Positions 1 to 7,612 of a stretch of 51,376 nt of DNA are shown piece by piece. A program made the translations under genes and the position numbers. Every line of letters starts with the position of its first letter. Positions within the stretch are counted from its first letter, which is position 1. Under the pieces are notes generated by a model. It was not told the DNA's origin and did no database searches. It saw nothing but the letters and a program-made list of their open reading frames with translations. Source of the stretch: Rikenellaceae bacterium (GTDB taxonomy: Bacteria > Bacteroidota > Bacteroidia > Bacteroidales > Rikenellaceae); contig SUZN01000009.1 in the NCBI GenBank assembly GCA_015059905.1, positions 1 through 51,376 of the forward strand. Direction: 5' to 3'.

Positions 1-385
1 ACTTTTCAGTTTCATTTTACACCTATTTTTTATTCATTAAACTCGGTGCAAAATTCTACAAAACCTCAAGGCGATAGAATATCTGAAACTGCATATAGCC
101 GCTCCATATCGAAACAAAAAAGTTAAAGAGTGTTTTATGAGAATAGACAATAATACAAATAGACCAACAGGTTTAGTTTATTCCATTGGCTATATACCCA
201 AAACGGACTAAACTTATTTGTGCATTGACAGCACTCAAAAAAGATGCTGACGAAAAGAGAAAGACGCCCATTCTTCATTTTTCGCCAGCATTTATCTTAA
301 AAGTTCAAAAAAATACACCCAACCTCGATTTTTTGGGTGTAAAAAAGGGTGTAAATCTCGTAACCACTTGATTTACACCCTTTGC
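1..385. other. Left-edge segment without a recognisable gene; possible end of an integrated element
   Basis: This AT-rich stretch shows no coding region I can support. The one open frame (186-371, 61 codons) has no recognisable motif and is probably chance. Between about 314 and 380 there are several direct and inverted copies of a TACACCC/GGGTGTA motif. Such iterated short motifs occur at the ends of integrated elements, where recombinase or excisionase binds. The segment stops right at a duplicated tRNA-Ser 3' end, which fits an element boundary. This is inference: no integrase lies inside the window on this side. Confidence 0.35.
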
Positions 386-403
386 TGCGGAGAGAGAGGG
401 ATT
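386..403. repeat. 18-bp copy of the tRNA-Ser 3' end (possible att site)
   Basis: TGCGGAGAGAGAGGGATT is identical to bases 747-764, the 3' end of the neighbouring tRNA-Ser gene, in the same orientation; beyond it the two copies diverge. Duplication of a tRNA 3' end is the classical footprint of tyrosine-recombinase integration. The two copies enclose about 340 bases with no gene, which could be a decayed remnant, or the left copy could be the junction of an element lying outside the window. Confidence 0.55.
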
Positions 404-509
404 TGACCGCCGAGCTTAAGCGAGGTGAAGCGGGAATACCTTTGAAAATAAATATCACTTATTCCCGCAACCCCCGTATTTGGTGAGTAATGGCTCTTAC
501 GACGTAATT

Positions 510-628
510 GACAGCGAGTGACGCAACGTGCAATTTTGTTGTGGTTTAGTGCGCGCAGATAAATATTTTGTCGAGCGTCGTACTAAACTGCAACAAAAAA
601 GGCAGGATATATCCTGCCGCTCGCTGTC
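510..628. repeat. Nested palindromic intergenic element
   Basis: The outer arms GACAGCGAG (510-518) and CTCGCTGTC (620-628) are perfect inverted repeats. Inside them an imperfect inverted repeat of about 20 bases pairs the region around 534-553 with the region around 576-596. A further perfect hairpin GGCAGGATA/TATCCTGCC lies at 601-618. The whole could fold as a branched RNA or cruciform. No protein is encoded. It may be a REP/MITE-like repeat or an untranslated structured RNA; copy number elsewhere is unknown. Confidence 0.5.
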
Positions 629-748
629 GTTATATTTTGCCCAATAAGCCCCTATAAACCATATTTTGCCCCCGCGAAATAAAACTTTAACATAGGTATA
701 AAAAACAAAAAGATGTCTTTCGACATCTTCTTGTTCGTTGGTCTTTTG

Positions 749-833
749 CGGAGAGAGAGGGATTCGAACCCCCGGAGCCTCGCAGCTCAACGGTTTTCAA
801 GACCGCCGCAATCGACCACTCTGCCATCTCTCC
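749..833 (-). tRNA. tRNA-Ser (anticodon TGA)
   Basis: Read on the minus strand, the 7-bp acceptor stem GGAGAGA/TCTCTCC closes the gene. The anticodon loop is CTTGAAA, giving anticodon TGA between stem arms GCGGT and ACCGT. A long variable arm of the class II type and a T loop with GGTTCGAATCC follow. The discriminator base is G and CCA is not encoded. The length of 85 bases fits serine tRNAs. Confidence 0.95.
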
Positions 834-838
834 AGCGA

Positions 839-846
839 CAAAAGTA
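839..846 (-). promoter_or_regulatory. Possible -7 box for tRNA-Ser
   Basis: TACTTTTG on the minus strand matches the Bacteroidetes -7 consensus TAnnTTTG and lies six bases upstream of the tRNA 5' end. That would start transcription almost at the mature 5' end, which is unusual but possible. Confidence 0.4.
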
Positions 847-981
847 CGTCAGTTTTTTCAATCTGCCAAATATTTTTACATTTTTTTAATAAAAATTTTG
901 TATATTTAAAATTATCACTTTCGCAAAATACTAATTTTCAGCAAAAAAGAGTCAAAAATTTGTTTATTAAGAAAATTATAC

Positions 982-989
982 TAATTTTG
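982..989 (+). promoter_or_regulatory. Predicted -7 box for the HU gene
   Basis: TAATTTTG fits the TAnnTTTG consensus and lies about 45 bases upstream of the ATG of the HU-like gene. It argues that the transcript starts near 995, leaving a short untranslated leader. Confidence 0.5.
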
Positions 990-1033
990 TATTACATATT
1001 AAAAGTGATAACCCTATAATTTTTTGAGTGAGT

Positions 1034-1294
1034 ATGAATAAGTCGCAGTTAGTCAGTGAGATAGCAGAGAATGTAAATCTTACAAAAATTGATGTAAAGA
1101 AAGTTGTTGATGCACTTTTTGATTGTATAGAGAAGAATTTGAACGCAGGCGAGAGGATCATGGTATCGGGTTTTGGAGTCTTTTCGGTCTCAAATTCGCC
1201 CGAGCGAGTAGGTCGCAACCCCCGCACAGGCGAGAGCGTAAGGATTGCACCGCGCCGCAGCGTGAAGTTCCGTTCAAGTATGGAAATCAAATAA
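1034..1294 (+). CDS. HU/IHF family DNA-binding protein
   Basis: An 86-residue protein of the bacterial HU/IHF fold, which bends and compacts DNA as a dimer. Directly visible are the N-terminal dimerisation helices (MNKSQLVSEIAENVNLTKID), the GERIMVSGFGVFSV turn, and the DNA-embracing arm with the family signature GRNPRTGESVRIAPRRSVKF. Length is typical for HU. The ATG at 1034 is chosen; an in-frame GTG two codons earlier is possible but adds nothing conserved. It is monocistronic, with a -7 box upstream and a hairpin terminator downstream shared with the convergent esterase gene. Whether it is the main HU or one of several paralogues cannot be told from the window. Confidence 0.93.
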   Translation: MNKSQLVSEIAENVNLTKIDVKKVVDALFDCIEKNLNAGERIMVSGFGVFSVSNSPERVGRNPRTGESVRIAPRRSVKFRSSMEIK

Positions 1295-1326
1295 TCCTTT
1301 CTAATTTATTATTTAAATTTAAGAAA

Positions 1327-1368
1327 TGAGGCTGTTCCAACATTGTGTTGTTACAGCCTCACTTTATT
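1327..1368 (+). terminator. Hairpin terminator between convergent genes
   Basis: TGAGGCTGT (1327-1335) and ACAGCCTCA (1353-1361) form a perfect 9-bp stem followed by CTTTATTTA. It lies 30 bases after the HU stop and 20 bases from the convergent esterase stop, so it may serve both. Confidence 0.7.
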
Positions 1369-1381
1369 TAATATCTATTAC

Positions 1382-2572
1382 TTATCTCCCAAAATGTCTG
1401 TCGGCGAAGCGGATGTAGCGCTCCCAGTCCCAGGCGGTGATGTCGTGCGCGCCCTTGCGCAGGTGGTAGGCAACCCATCCGTCGGCATCCATCTCGCCTA
1501 TCTTTGGCTGTGTTGTGGTTGAAAGACCGCGCTTGCCGTACAATTCATACACGGGCGAAGCGTAGAGTGCCGAGAGGTACTCGCCCTCGGGGTCAGCCCA
1601 ATCGTCTAACGAGGCGCTCGCAACATATACGGGGCGAGGCGCTATCAGCGCGATAAGTCCCTGCTGGTCTATCCAGAGAGCCTCCTCGTTGCCAGAGTAG
1701 CGGTTGTAGTTGTCGCAGAACCAGTGTGGGAAGTTACGGTTTATAGCCTCCACCGTCTCGCCGTGCTTACGCATCGAGAGTGCCGCGCCGCCGCAGCCCG
1801 AGTCGTTCGAGATGACAATCGCAAAACGCTCATCCTGCGCGCCCGCCCACAAAGCCGTTTTGCCCAGGCGCGAATGACCCACAACGGCAACCTTCTTGTG
1901 GTCGATATCCTTATCCTGCTCCAGGTAGTCCATCACACGGCTCAAGCTCCACGCCCACGCGCCGATGGTGCCCCACTCGTCGGCGTGAGGTTTTGTCTGC
2001 CCCTCGGCGTAGAAATGGGGGTGTATGCCGTTGCGGAAGCCATCGTCAAAGTCGGGGTCTATGTCGCCACGATAGAGCGTCACGACCGCATATCCCGCCC
2101 CGCAAATCATCTCCACAGGCCAGCGTGATGCCGCAGCACCGCGTTCGGGGTCGCTGCCCAGCTCCTTGCCCTTGGGGGCATTTGGCGAGATGGTAATCTC
2201 GGGGTCGGTGGCAATCTGATGGTTACCCTTGAAGTTCATACCCACAAAGGCGGGTACACGACCCTTGCGCTCGCTTGGCAGGTACATCAGCACCAATGCT
2301 TTCGATGTGCCGATAGTCATCTCCACCTCACGACGCCACACCTTGCCGCCGAAGGCCTCGCCCTCGCCTATAAGGCGAAAACTCACCTTGGGCTGCACGG
2401 GCGGCACCTTGCCATATACCTCATTCTGGAAGAATGACATCACAGCGGGTCGCACCTGCTTGTTCCACACCTTTTTGCTCGCAATGTGCAGCGGCTCTGC
2501 GCCATACTTCATTGGTTGAGCTAGAACTGATGTCACCGCAAAAATTAAGATAAGAGTATAAAATCGTTTCAT
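1382..2572 (-). CDS. Secreted CE15-like esterase (glucuronoyl/acetylxylan esterase family)
   Basis: A 396-residue exported alpha/beta hydrolase. A signal peptide occupies about residues 1-18 (ends VLAQ). The nucleophile elbow VVGHSRLGKTALWAG, with the GxSRxG form typical of carbohydrate esterase family 15, lies near residue 233. Downstream are the SGCGGAA segment, the conserved W(C/A)DNYN..Y and IAPRPVYVASA motifs, and a C-terminal KGAHDIT holding the likely catalytic His. CE15 enzymes cleave ester links between glucuronoxylan and lignin; many Bacteroidetes members have unproven substrates. A divergent gene 71 bases away encodes another secreted esterase-like hydrolase, suggesting joint use on plant cell-wall glycans. 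The family is clear; the substrate is inference. Confidence 0.85.
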   Translation of the reverse strand: MKRFYTLILIFAVTSVLAQPMKYGAEPLHIASKKVWNKQVRPAVMSFFQNEVYGKVPPVQPKVSFRLIGEGEAFGGKVWRREVEMTIGTSKALVLMYLPSERKGRVPAFVGMNFKGNHQIATDPEITISPNAPKGKELGSDPERGAAASRWPVEMICGAGYAVVTLYRGDIDPDFDDGFRNGIHPHFYAEGQTKPHADEWGTIGAWAWSLSRVMDYLEQDKDIDHKKVAVVGHSRLGKTALWAGAQDERFAIVISNDSGCGGAALSMRKHGETVEAINRNFPHWFCDNYNRYSGNEEALWIDQQGLIALIAPRPVYVASASLDDWADPEGEYLSALYASPVYELYGKRGLSTTTQPKIGEMDADGWVAYHLRKGAHDITAWDWERYIRFADRHFGR

Positions 2573-2594
2573 TATAAGTTGGTTTTATTCTCTA

Positions 2595-2602
2595 CAAATA
2601 TA
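2595..2602 (-). promoter_or_regulatory. Predicted -7 box for the CE15-like gene
   Basis: TATATTTG on the minus strand fits TAnnTTTG and lies 22 bases before the start codon. It is only 11 bases from the divergent -7 box on the other strand. Confidence 0.55.
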
Positions 2603-2613
2603 GATATTTTTCA

Positions 2614-2621
2614 TATCTTTG
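2614..2621 (+). promoter_or_regulatory. Predicted -7 box for the acetylesterase-like gene
   Basis: TATCTTTG matches TAnnTTTG 22 bases upstream of the start codon at 2644. With the minus-strand box at 2595-2602 it forms a tight divergent promoter pair. Confidence 0.6.
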
Positions 2622-2643
2622 TAAACATCAACCAAAAAACTTT

Positions 2644-3531
2644 ATGACGATGAGACGATTATTTACACTTCTTTTGCTGGTGGCGGCAATGCCTGTCGTG
2701 GCGCAGCAGTATAAGTTTGGACAAGACCAATATGTTAAGATTTGGGACGATAAGGATGCGCCACACTCCAACGGGCTTGAAGCGAAGGGCGTAAAGGAGG
2801 TGAAGGCAGACAACGATTTTGTCTTTAACACAACCTCAACCGAACTCTATATCTACAAGGCCGACCCTGCAAAGGCTACGGGGCACGCCTTTGTGGTTAT
2901 TCCTGGCGGCGGATATGGATGCGTATGTATCACTTACGAAGGCTACAAGGTTGGTCGCTGGCTCGCCGAGCAGGGTATCACGGCGGCGGTGCTGAAGTAT
3001 CGTCTGCCAAACGGTCACAGCGAGGTGCCGCTGGAGGATGCTGTGGAGGCGCTGCGCACGGTGCGTGAGATGGCGGGTGAGCTGAAGATTGACCCCAACA
3101 AGGTGGGTGTGATGGGATCTTCGGCGGGAGGTCACCTGGCGGCTTATGTCTCTACACTCGCCCCCGATGCCGACAAGCCAAACTTCACCTGCTTGTTCTA
3201 TCCCGTAATCACCAGCCAGGAGGATGTCACTCATCGTGACACATTCTACAACCTCGTGGGTCGCAACTCATCGGACTACGAGCGCGCCTTCTTCTCGCTT
3301 GAGACACGCGTGACGAAGACCACACCTCCAGCCATCATCTTCCACTCTGATGCTGATGCGGCGGTACCGCCCGTTAGCTCGACACGCTACTACAACGCCC
3401 TGAAGAAACACGGCATCCCTGCCGAGCTGCATATCTACCCCAACGGCTGGCACGGATGGGTAATGCACAAGGAGTATGAGCAGTACGATAAATGGCAGAA
3501 ATCACTGCTTGAATGGGTAAATATGCGATAG
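2644..3531 (+). CDS. Secreted alpha/beta hydrolase, acetyl-esterase/lipase-like
   Basis: A 295-residue exported serine hydrolase. A signal peptide covers about residues 1-21 (ends VVAQQ). The oxyanion-hole motif PGGGYG follows VVI, the nucleophile elbow is VMGSSAGGHLAAY (GxSxG), the acid is in HSDADAAVPP and the histidine in PNGWHGW. This layout matches the small BD-FAE/acetylxylan-esterase-type hydrolases used by Bacteroidetes on acetylated plant or host glycans. A second ATG two codons downstream (MRRLFTL) could equally be the start. It is divergent from the CE15-like gene, with overlapping promoters, so the two may be controlled together. Family is confident, substrate is not. Confidence 0.82.
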   Translation: MTMRRLFTLLLLVAAMPVVAQQYKFGQDQYVKIWDDKDAPHSNGLEAKGVKEVKADNDFVFNTTSTELYIYKADPAKATGHAFVVIPGGGYGCVCITYEGYKVGRWLAEQGITAAVLKYRLPNGHSEVPLEDAVEALRTVREMAGELKIDPNKVGVMGSSAGGHLAAYVSTLAPDADKPNFTCLFYPVITSQEDVTHRDTFYNLVGRNSSDYERAFFSLETRVTKTTPPAIIFHSDADAAVPPVSSTRYYNALKKHGIPAELHIYPNGWHGWVMHKEYEQYDKWQKSLLEWVNMR

Positions 3532-3575
3532 TGCATAAAACCATTGGGGAGCAAATCGCACCCAAATTGAACATT

Positions 3576-3624
3576 AAGCCTGCGTTTTATGGTCAATTTC
3601 GCCACAAAAACGCAGGCTTTTACA
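3576..3624 (+). terminator. Strong hairpin terminator after the hydrolase gene
   Basis: AAGCCTGCGTTTT (3576-3588) and AAAACGCAGGCTT (3607-3619) form a perfect 13-bp stem, with a short T run after it. It starts 44 bases after the stop codon. Confidence 0.75.
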
Positions 3625-3684
3625 TCACAGACAGCCCCATTCGCCACATTTTGGCACTTTATGCACACTATCTATGGGTATTTA

Positions 3685-3780
3685 TTTGCCAATACGCGGC
3701 ATTGATATTATCTTTGCAAAAGAAAACAACCAAACGTGTATCGTGACAATAAGCTTTGAGTGCTTTCCAGCGCACTTTTT
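3685..3780 (+). ncRNA. Candidate small RNA locus (promoter plus terminator, no ORF)
   Basis: TTTG (3685-3688), 20 bases, then TATCTTTG (3709-3716) is a near-consensus Bacteroidetes promoter. No coding frame follows. A short stem AGTGC/GCACT (3759-3775) followed by TTTTT lies about 45 bases downstream of the box. A transcript of roughly 58 bases, from about 3722 to 3780, would result. The alternative is an upstream promoter with a long leader for the DUF2147 gene; a second -7 box at 3887 makes that less necessary. Inference from motif layout only. Confidence 0.35.
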
Positions 3781-3886
3781 CCCATATTTGTCGCGGAGAA
3801 ATATCAATACATATTTTCTGAATATATTTTGGTTTTGAAAAAAGTGGCTTTCGTTGAAAAAATTTTCTTCGTACGGAACTACTTTA

Positions 3887-3894
3887 TATATTTG
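3887..3894 (+). promoter_or_regulatory. Predicted -7 box for the DUF2147 gene
   Basis: TATATTTG fits TAnnTTTG and lies 23 bases upstream of the ATG at 3918. Confidence 0.55.
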
Positions 3895-3917
3895 TAACAG
3901 GTAAATTGGATTAAAAG

Positions 3918-4379
3918 ATGAAGCAGTTAGTCGTAACCCTGATTTGTGCATTGGCATTTGCGATGCCCTCATTTGCTCAGGGCTATAATGACAACGGTGA
4001 CAACATTATCGGCGAGTACCTCACCGACCGAGGTGGCAGCAAGAGCAAGGTACGCATAACAAAGAACGCCGATGGAACATATGACGCCCAGGTGTTTTGG
4101 GTAGAGAACCCTTACGAGAAAGATGGCAAGACCAAGCGTAAGGATGTCAAGAACCCCGACAAGTCGTTGCGTAATATAGATGTAGATAAGATTACGTTGG
4201 TCAAGGGCTTGAAGTACGATGCCGAGTCAAAGAGCTGGGGCGGTGCCAAAATTTACGACCCAACCAAGGGCTTGCGAGTAAACGCATCGGCAGAGTTTGA
4301 GTCAGCAGACAAGCTCAAGCTGCGCGGCACAATCCTCGGCGTAGGCGTAACCCTCTATTGGGTACGCATTAAAAAGTAA
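3918..4379 (+). CDS. Exported DUF2147 family protein
   Basis: A 153-residue secreted protein. The signal peptide spans about residues 1-20 (MKQLVVTLICALAFAMPSFA). The mature part begins with NIIGEYLTDRGGSKSKVRI, continues with a region rich in lysine and aspartate (NPYEKDGKTKRKDVKNPDKS), and ends GTILGVGVTLYWVRIKK. This pattern of an opening G-x-W/Y plus a closing LxGxxLxRxxW-like strand is that of DUF2147, a small beta-sandwich domain common in Bacteroidetes and Proteobacteria, with no known function. It is monocistronic, with its own -7 box and a terminator. Confidence 0.8.
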   Translation: MKQLVVTLICALAFAMPSFAQGYNDNGDNIIGEYLTDRGGSKSKVRITKNADGTYDAQVFWVENPYEKDGKTKRKDVKNPDKSLRNIDVDKITLVKGLKYDAESKSWGGAKIYDPTKGLRVNASAEFESADKLKLRGTILGVGVTLYWVRIKK

Positions 4380-4447
4380 ACAAGTAAGTTCATTACTTGA
4401 TAACTCCCCCTTTTTTTGGGCGTTCTGCCTAATCCCTCAATTTTTCA

Positions 4448-4478
4448 GAGGCTACCTTTCTGGGTAGCCTCATTTTTT
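4448..4478 (+). terminator. Terminator of the DUF2147 gene
   Basis: GAGGCTACC (4448-4456) and GGTAGCCTC (4463-4471) form a perfect 9-bp stem followed by ATTTTTT. A separate perfect CAAGTAA/TTACTTG hairpin lies directly after the stop codon at 4381-4399. Confidence 0.8.
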
Positions 4479-4497
4479 GTGGTGACGAAGGGTGAAA

Positions 4498-4534
4498 GCA
4501 AAAAAAACGACAGCAATTGAGATGTTGCTGTCGT
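4498..4534 (-). terminator. Terminator of polA
   Basis: Read on the minus strand, ACGACAGCAA (534-525 of this kilobase) pairs with TTGCTGTCGT, followed by a run of eight T. It lies 23 bases past the polA stop. Confidence 0.8.
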
Positions 4535-4557
4535 TCAATGTATGGTATGCCTCTCCT

Positions 4558-7422
4558 TTAATGTGCTTCGAGCCAGGTGGTGCCGATGCCTGCGTCGGAG
4601 ATGAGGGGTACGCGGAGCTGTGCGACGTGCTCCATAGACTCCTTGACGATGCGTTTTACTGTGTCGAGCTCGGTGCGGAGGGTATCGACAACAACCTCAT
4701 CGTGCACCTGAAGTATCATCTTCGAGCGTATGCCTTCCTCGCGGAAGCGGCGGAAAATCTCAATCATCGCCAATTTCATAATATCGGCGGCACTGCCCTG
4801 TATGGGGGCATTTATGGCGTTGCGCTCCGCCACACCACGTGCCACAGCGTTGCGCGAATTGATATCGTGCAGGTAGCGGCGGCGGGCAAAGGCGGTCTCA
4901 ACATAGCCCTTCTCCTTGGCGTCGGCAATGGCGCTATCCATATACTTCTTGACCCCAGGATAGGTGGCAAAATAGCCCTCAATAAGCTCCTTCGCCTCGC
5001 TGCGTGGGATGTCCAGACGCTGGCTCAAGCCGAATGCCGAGATACCGTAGATAATGCCGAAGTTAGCAGTCTTTGCCTTGCGGCGCTCGTCGGGTGTCAC
5101 CTCCTCGATAGGCTTGTGATAGAGTTTTGCGGCGGTAGCCGAGTGGATATCCTCTCCCTGAAGGAATGCCCCGACCAGCTGCTCGTCAGCGCTCAAGTGC
5201 GCCATAAGTCGCAGCTCGACCTGACTGTAATCTGCCGAGAGCAGCAGGTGCTCCTCGTCCGAAGGGATGAACGCCTGACGTATGCGGCGACCCATATCAT
5301 CCCTGACGGGTATATTTTGCAAGTTGGGATTTGTCGAGGAGAGTCGTCCCGTAGCCGTCACCGCCTGATTGTAGGAGGTGTGGATGCGCCCCGTCACAGG
5401 GTTTATAAGTTGTGGCAGAGCCTCGACATAGGTCGAAATAAGTTTTTTTACTCCTCTGTATTTCAGTATATTATCAACGATAGGGTGTTTGCCCGCAAAG
5501 GTCTGCAAGTACTCCTCCTCGGTTGAGAACTGACGTGTTTTGGTCATCTTGGGCTTCTCGGCAATACGCATCTTGGCGAACAAAACCTCGCCCAGCTGAC
5601 GTGCCGAATTGACATTCAGCGTAGGCTCGTCGGCCTCGCGGCGTATCTCTGCCTCAAGGCGTTGCAGCTCCTCGTTAAGCTCCACAGCGTAGTCGGCAAG
5701 CTGCTGGGCGTCAATCTTCACGCCCTCAAGCTCCATCGCCGCCAGCACCTCAATCATAGGCTCCTCGACCTTGCGGTATAGCTCCACCAGACCCGCCTGC
5801 TCGACCTCTGCCCACAGCACCTGCTTCAGTTGCAGCGTGATGTCGGCATCCTCGGCGGCATACTCTTTCACCGCCTCGATATTCACCTGGTCCATAGTCA
5901 GTTGGCGCGCGCCCTTGCCTATGAGGGTCTCGATAGCGATAGGGGTGTAGCGCAGGTAACGCTCAGCGAGGTAGTTCATATTATGGCGTGCCTCGGCATC
6001 GAGCAGATAGTGCAGAATCATCGTGTCAATCTTCTCGCCACGCACCTCGATACCCAACCTTGAGAGCACCATCATATCGAATTTGATGTTCTGTGCTACC
6101 TTTGTAATCGCCTCATTCTCAAACAGTGGGCGCACCACCTCGGCAAATGCGGGGGTGTTCTCGACTGTGAACTCGACATACCACGCCTCGTGCGGCTCGA
6201 TGGCAAACGACATACCCACGATGCGGTCACGGAAGAAATCAAACCCCGTCGTCTCGGTGTCAAAGCATATCTCCTTCGCCCCCTTCAGTCGCTCCACAAG
6301 CGCCTCCAGCTCCTCGCGCGTACGCACGAGATGATAGGTGTGGGGTGTGGTCTGTGCCGTCTTTAGCTCCGCCTCCACAACCTCCGTAGGCTCCTCTGGG
6401 GCGGCTACGGGTGCGGGCGTAGGGTCGGGCATAAGCGCTGCAAAGAGGTCGCCCTGACCCGCCATTGCCTGACGCTTCTTCTCTGCCGACTTCGCCTGTG
6501 CCATCTCGGTGAGCTGTCGCTGTGGCGCCTGCTGTGGCGCATCGCTCTCCACCACAGGGGCGAGGTTGTGCATATCGCGTAGGAACGATGTAAAATCAAG
6601 CTCCTGATACAGCGCGCGCAGCTCGTCATAGTTGGGCTCGCAAATCTCCAAATCCTCGGCGTTGAACTCCACAGGCACCTTGGTGCAGATGGTGGTGAGT
6701 CGCTTTGCCAGGAGTAGCTTCTCGCCCCACGCGGCAATCTTCTCGCCCTGCTTGCCCTTGATATTCTGCGCGTTGGCGAGTATATTCTCGGCTGTGCCCC
6801 ACTCGCCCACCAACTTGCAGGCGCCCTTCTCGCCGATGCCTGGCACGCCTGGGATGTTATCCGACGCATCGCCCCAGATGGCGAGAATATCGCGCACCAG
6901 AATAGGGTCGCTGATGCCATACTTTGCACATATATCCTCCGTGCGGATAATTTCCACGCCATCGCCCTTCTGCTTGTAGAGGTGGCGATGTGTGCCAACC
7001 AACTGACCGTAATCCTTATCGGGCGTGACCATATAGACCTCATATCCCGCCTGCTCGCCCTTCACGGCAAGGGTGCCGATGACGTCATCTGCCTCATACC
7101 CCGCAATCTCAAAGACAGGGATGCGCATAGCCTTCAGCAGACGACGCAGGTAGGGTACCGAGGCGATGATATCCTCGGGTGTCTCGGGGCGGTTTGCCTT
7201 ATATTCAGGGTATAGCTGGCAACGGAACGACCCTCCCTTGGGGTCGAGAGCAACACCCAGCAGGTCGGGCTTCTCGCGCTTCTGTATGTCGCGCAGGAAC
7301 TTCGTGAAGCCGAAGAGTATGGATGTGTTCATACCGTAGCGGTTACGCATAGGTCGCCCCATAAAGGCGTAGTAGTATTTGAAAACCAACGCATAGGCGT
7401 CGATAAGAAAAAGGCGTTTCAT
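4558..7422 (-). CDS. polA: DNA polymerase I
   Basis: A 954-residue family A DNA polymerase that fills gaps, removes RNA primers and acts in excision repair. All three domains are visible. The N-terminal 5'-3' exonuclease covers about residues 1-290 (FLIDAYALVFKYYYAF; AGYEADDVIGTLA; TPDKDYGQLV; GVPGIGEKGA). The DEDD-type 3'-5' proofreading domain begins near residue 389 with FDTETTGFDFF and appears intact. The polymerase domain carries motif A SADYSQVELRLMAH (near 730), motif B KTANFGIIYGIS (near 787) and motif C QVHDEVVVD (near 907). An alanine/glutamine/proline-rich linker at about 295-355 joins the first two domains. Length is usual for Bacteroidetes. It has its own terminator and no close operon partner. 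Confidence 0.97.
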   Translation of the reverse strand: MKRLFLIDAYALVFKYYYAFMGRPMRNRYGMNTSILFGFTKFLRDIQKREKPDLLGVALDPKGGSFRCQLYPEYKANRPETPEDIIASVPYLRRLLKAMRIPVFEIAGYEADDVIGTLAVKGEQAGYEVYMVTPDKDYGQLVGTHRHLYKQKGDGVEIIRTEDICAKYGISDPILVRDILAIWGDASDNIPGVPGIGEKGACKLVGEWGTAENILANAQNIKGKQGEKIAAWGEKLLLAKRLTTICTKVPVEFNAEDLEICEPNYDELRALYQELDFTSFLRDMHNLAPVVESDAPQQAPQRQLTEMAQAKSAEKKRQAMAGQGDLFAALMPDPTPAPVAAPEEPTEVVEAELKTAQTTPHTYHLVRTREELEALVERLKGAKEICFDTETTGFDFFRDRIVGMSFAIEPHEAWYVEFTVENTPAFAEVVRPLFENEAITKVAQNIKFDMMVLSRLGIEVRGEKIDTMILHYLLDAEARHNMNYLAERYLRYTPIAIETLIGKGARQLTMDQVNIEAVKEYAAEDADITLQLKQVLWAEVEQAGLVELYRKVEEPMIEVLAAMELEGVKIDAQQLADYAVELNEELQRLEAEIRREADEPTLNVNSARQLGEVLFAKMRIAEKPKMTKTRQFSTEEEYLQTFAGKHPIVDNILKYRGVKKLISTYVEALPQLINPVTGRIHTSYNQAVTATGRLSSTNPNLQNIPVRDDMGRRIRQAFIPSDEEHLLLSADYSQVELRLMAHLSADEQLVGAFLQGEDIHSATAAKLYHKPIEEVTPDERRKAKTANFGIIYGISAFGLSQRLDIPRSEAKELIEGYFATYPGVKKYMDSAIADAKEKGYVETAFARRRYLHDINSRNAVARGVAERNAINAPIQGSAADIMKLAMIEIFRRFREEGIRSKMILQVHDEVVVDTLRTELDTVKRIVKESMEHVAQLRVPLISDAGIGTTWLEAH

Positions 7423-7491
7423 TGTTTCGGTATATCTTTACTATAAGTATTGTATGTGTGTCTGTTAGTGTTCTACTAACCCACATCACAG

Positions 7492-7583
7492 CCTATGGCA
7501 TTCGCCATTATTCAAATCTGACCCTCCCCCTAAATCCCCCTCCTCAGGTGGGGGACTTTGGTCGCTACGCTCCGAAGGTGGAG
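7492..7583 (+). repeat. Intergenic repeat, copy A (about 92 bp)
   Basis: This stretch between polA and the queD-like gene closely matches 10001-10091 in the same orientation: both run from CCTATGGCATTCGCCATTAT through CCCCTAAATCCCCC to GGACTTTGGTCGCTACGCTC. Differences are scattered point changes and one small gap near the end. It contains inverted C-run/G-run segments that could form a hairpin. Neither copy has a credible coding frame. Confidence 0.8.
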
Positions 7584-7612
7584 TCGGCAACTGTTGTCGA
7601 GATAAAGTTTTT

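Noticed and set aside
186..371. 61-codon frame at the left edge
   Set aside because: Its second half is translated from the repeated TACACCC/GGGTGTA motifs; no protein family is recognisable.
4492..5526. Plus-strand open frame of 344 codons
   Set aside because: It is fully antisense to the polymerase domain of polA, which has every family motif; the long frame comes from high GC and biased codons.
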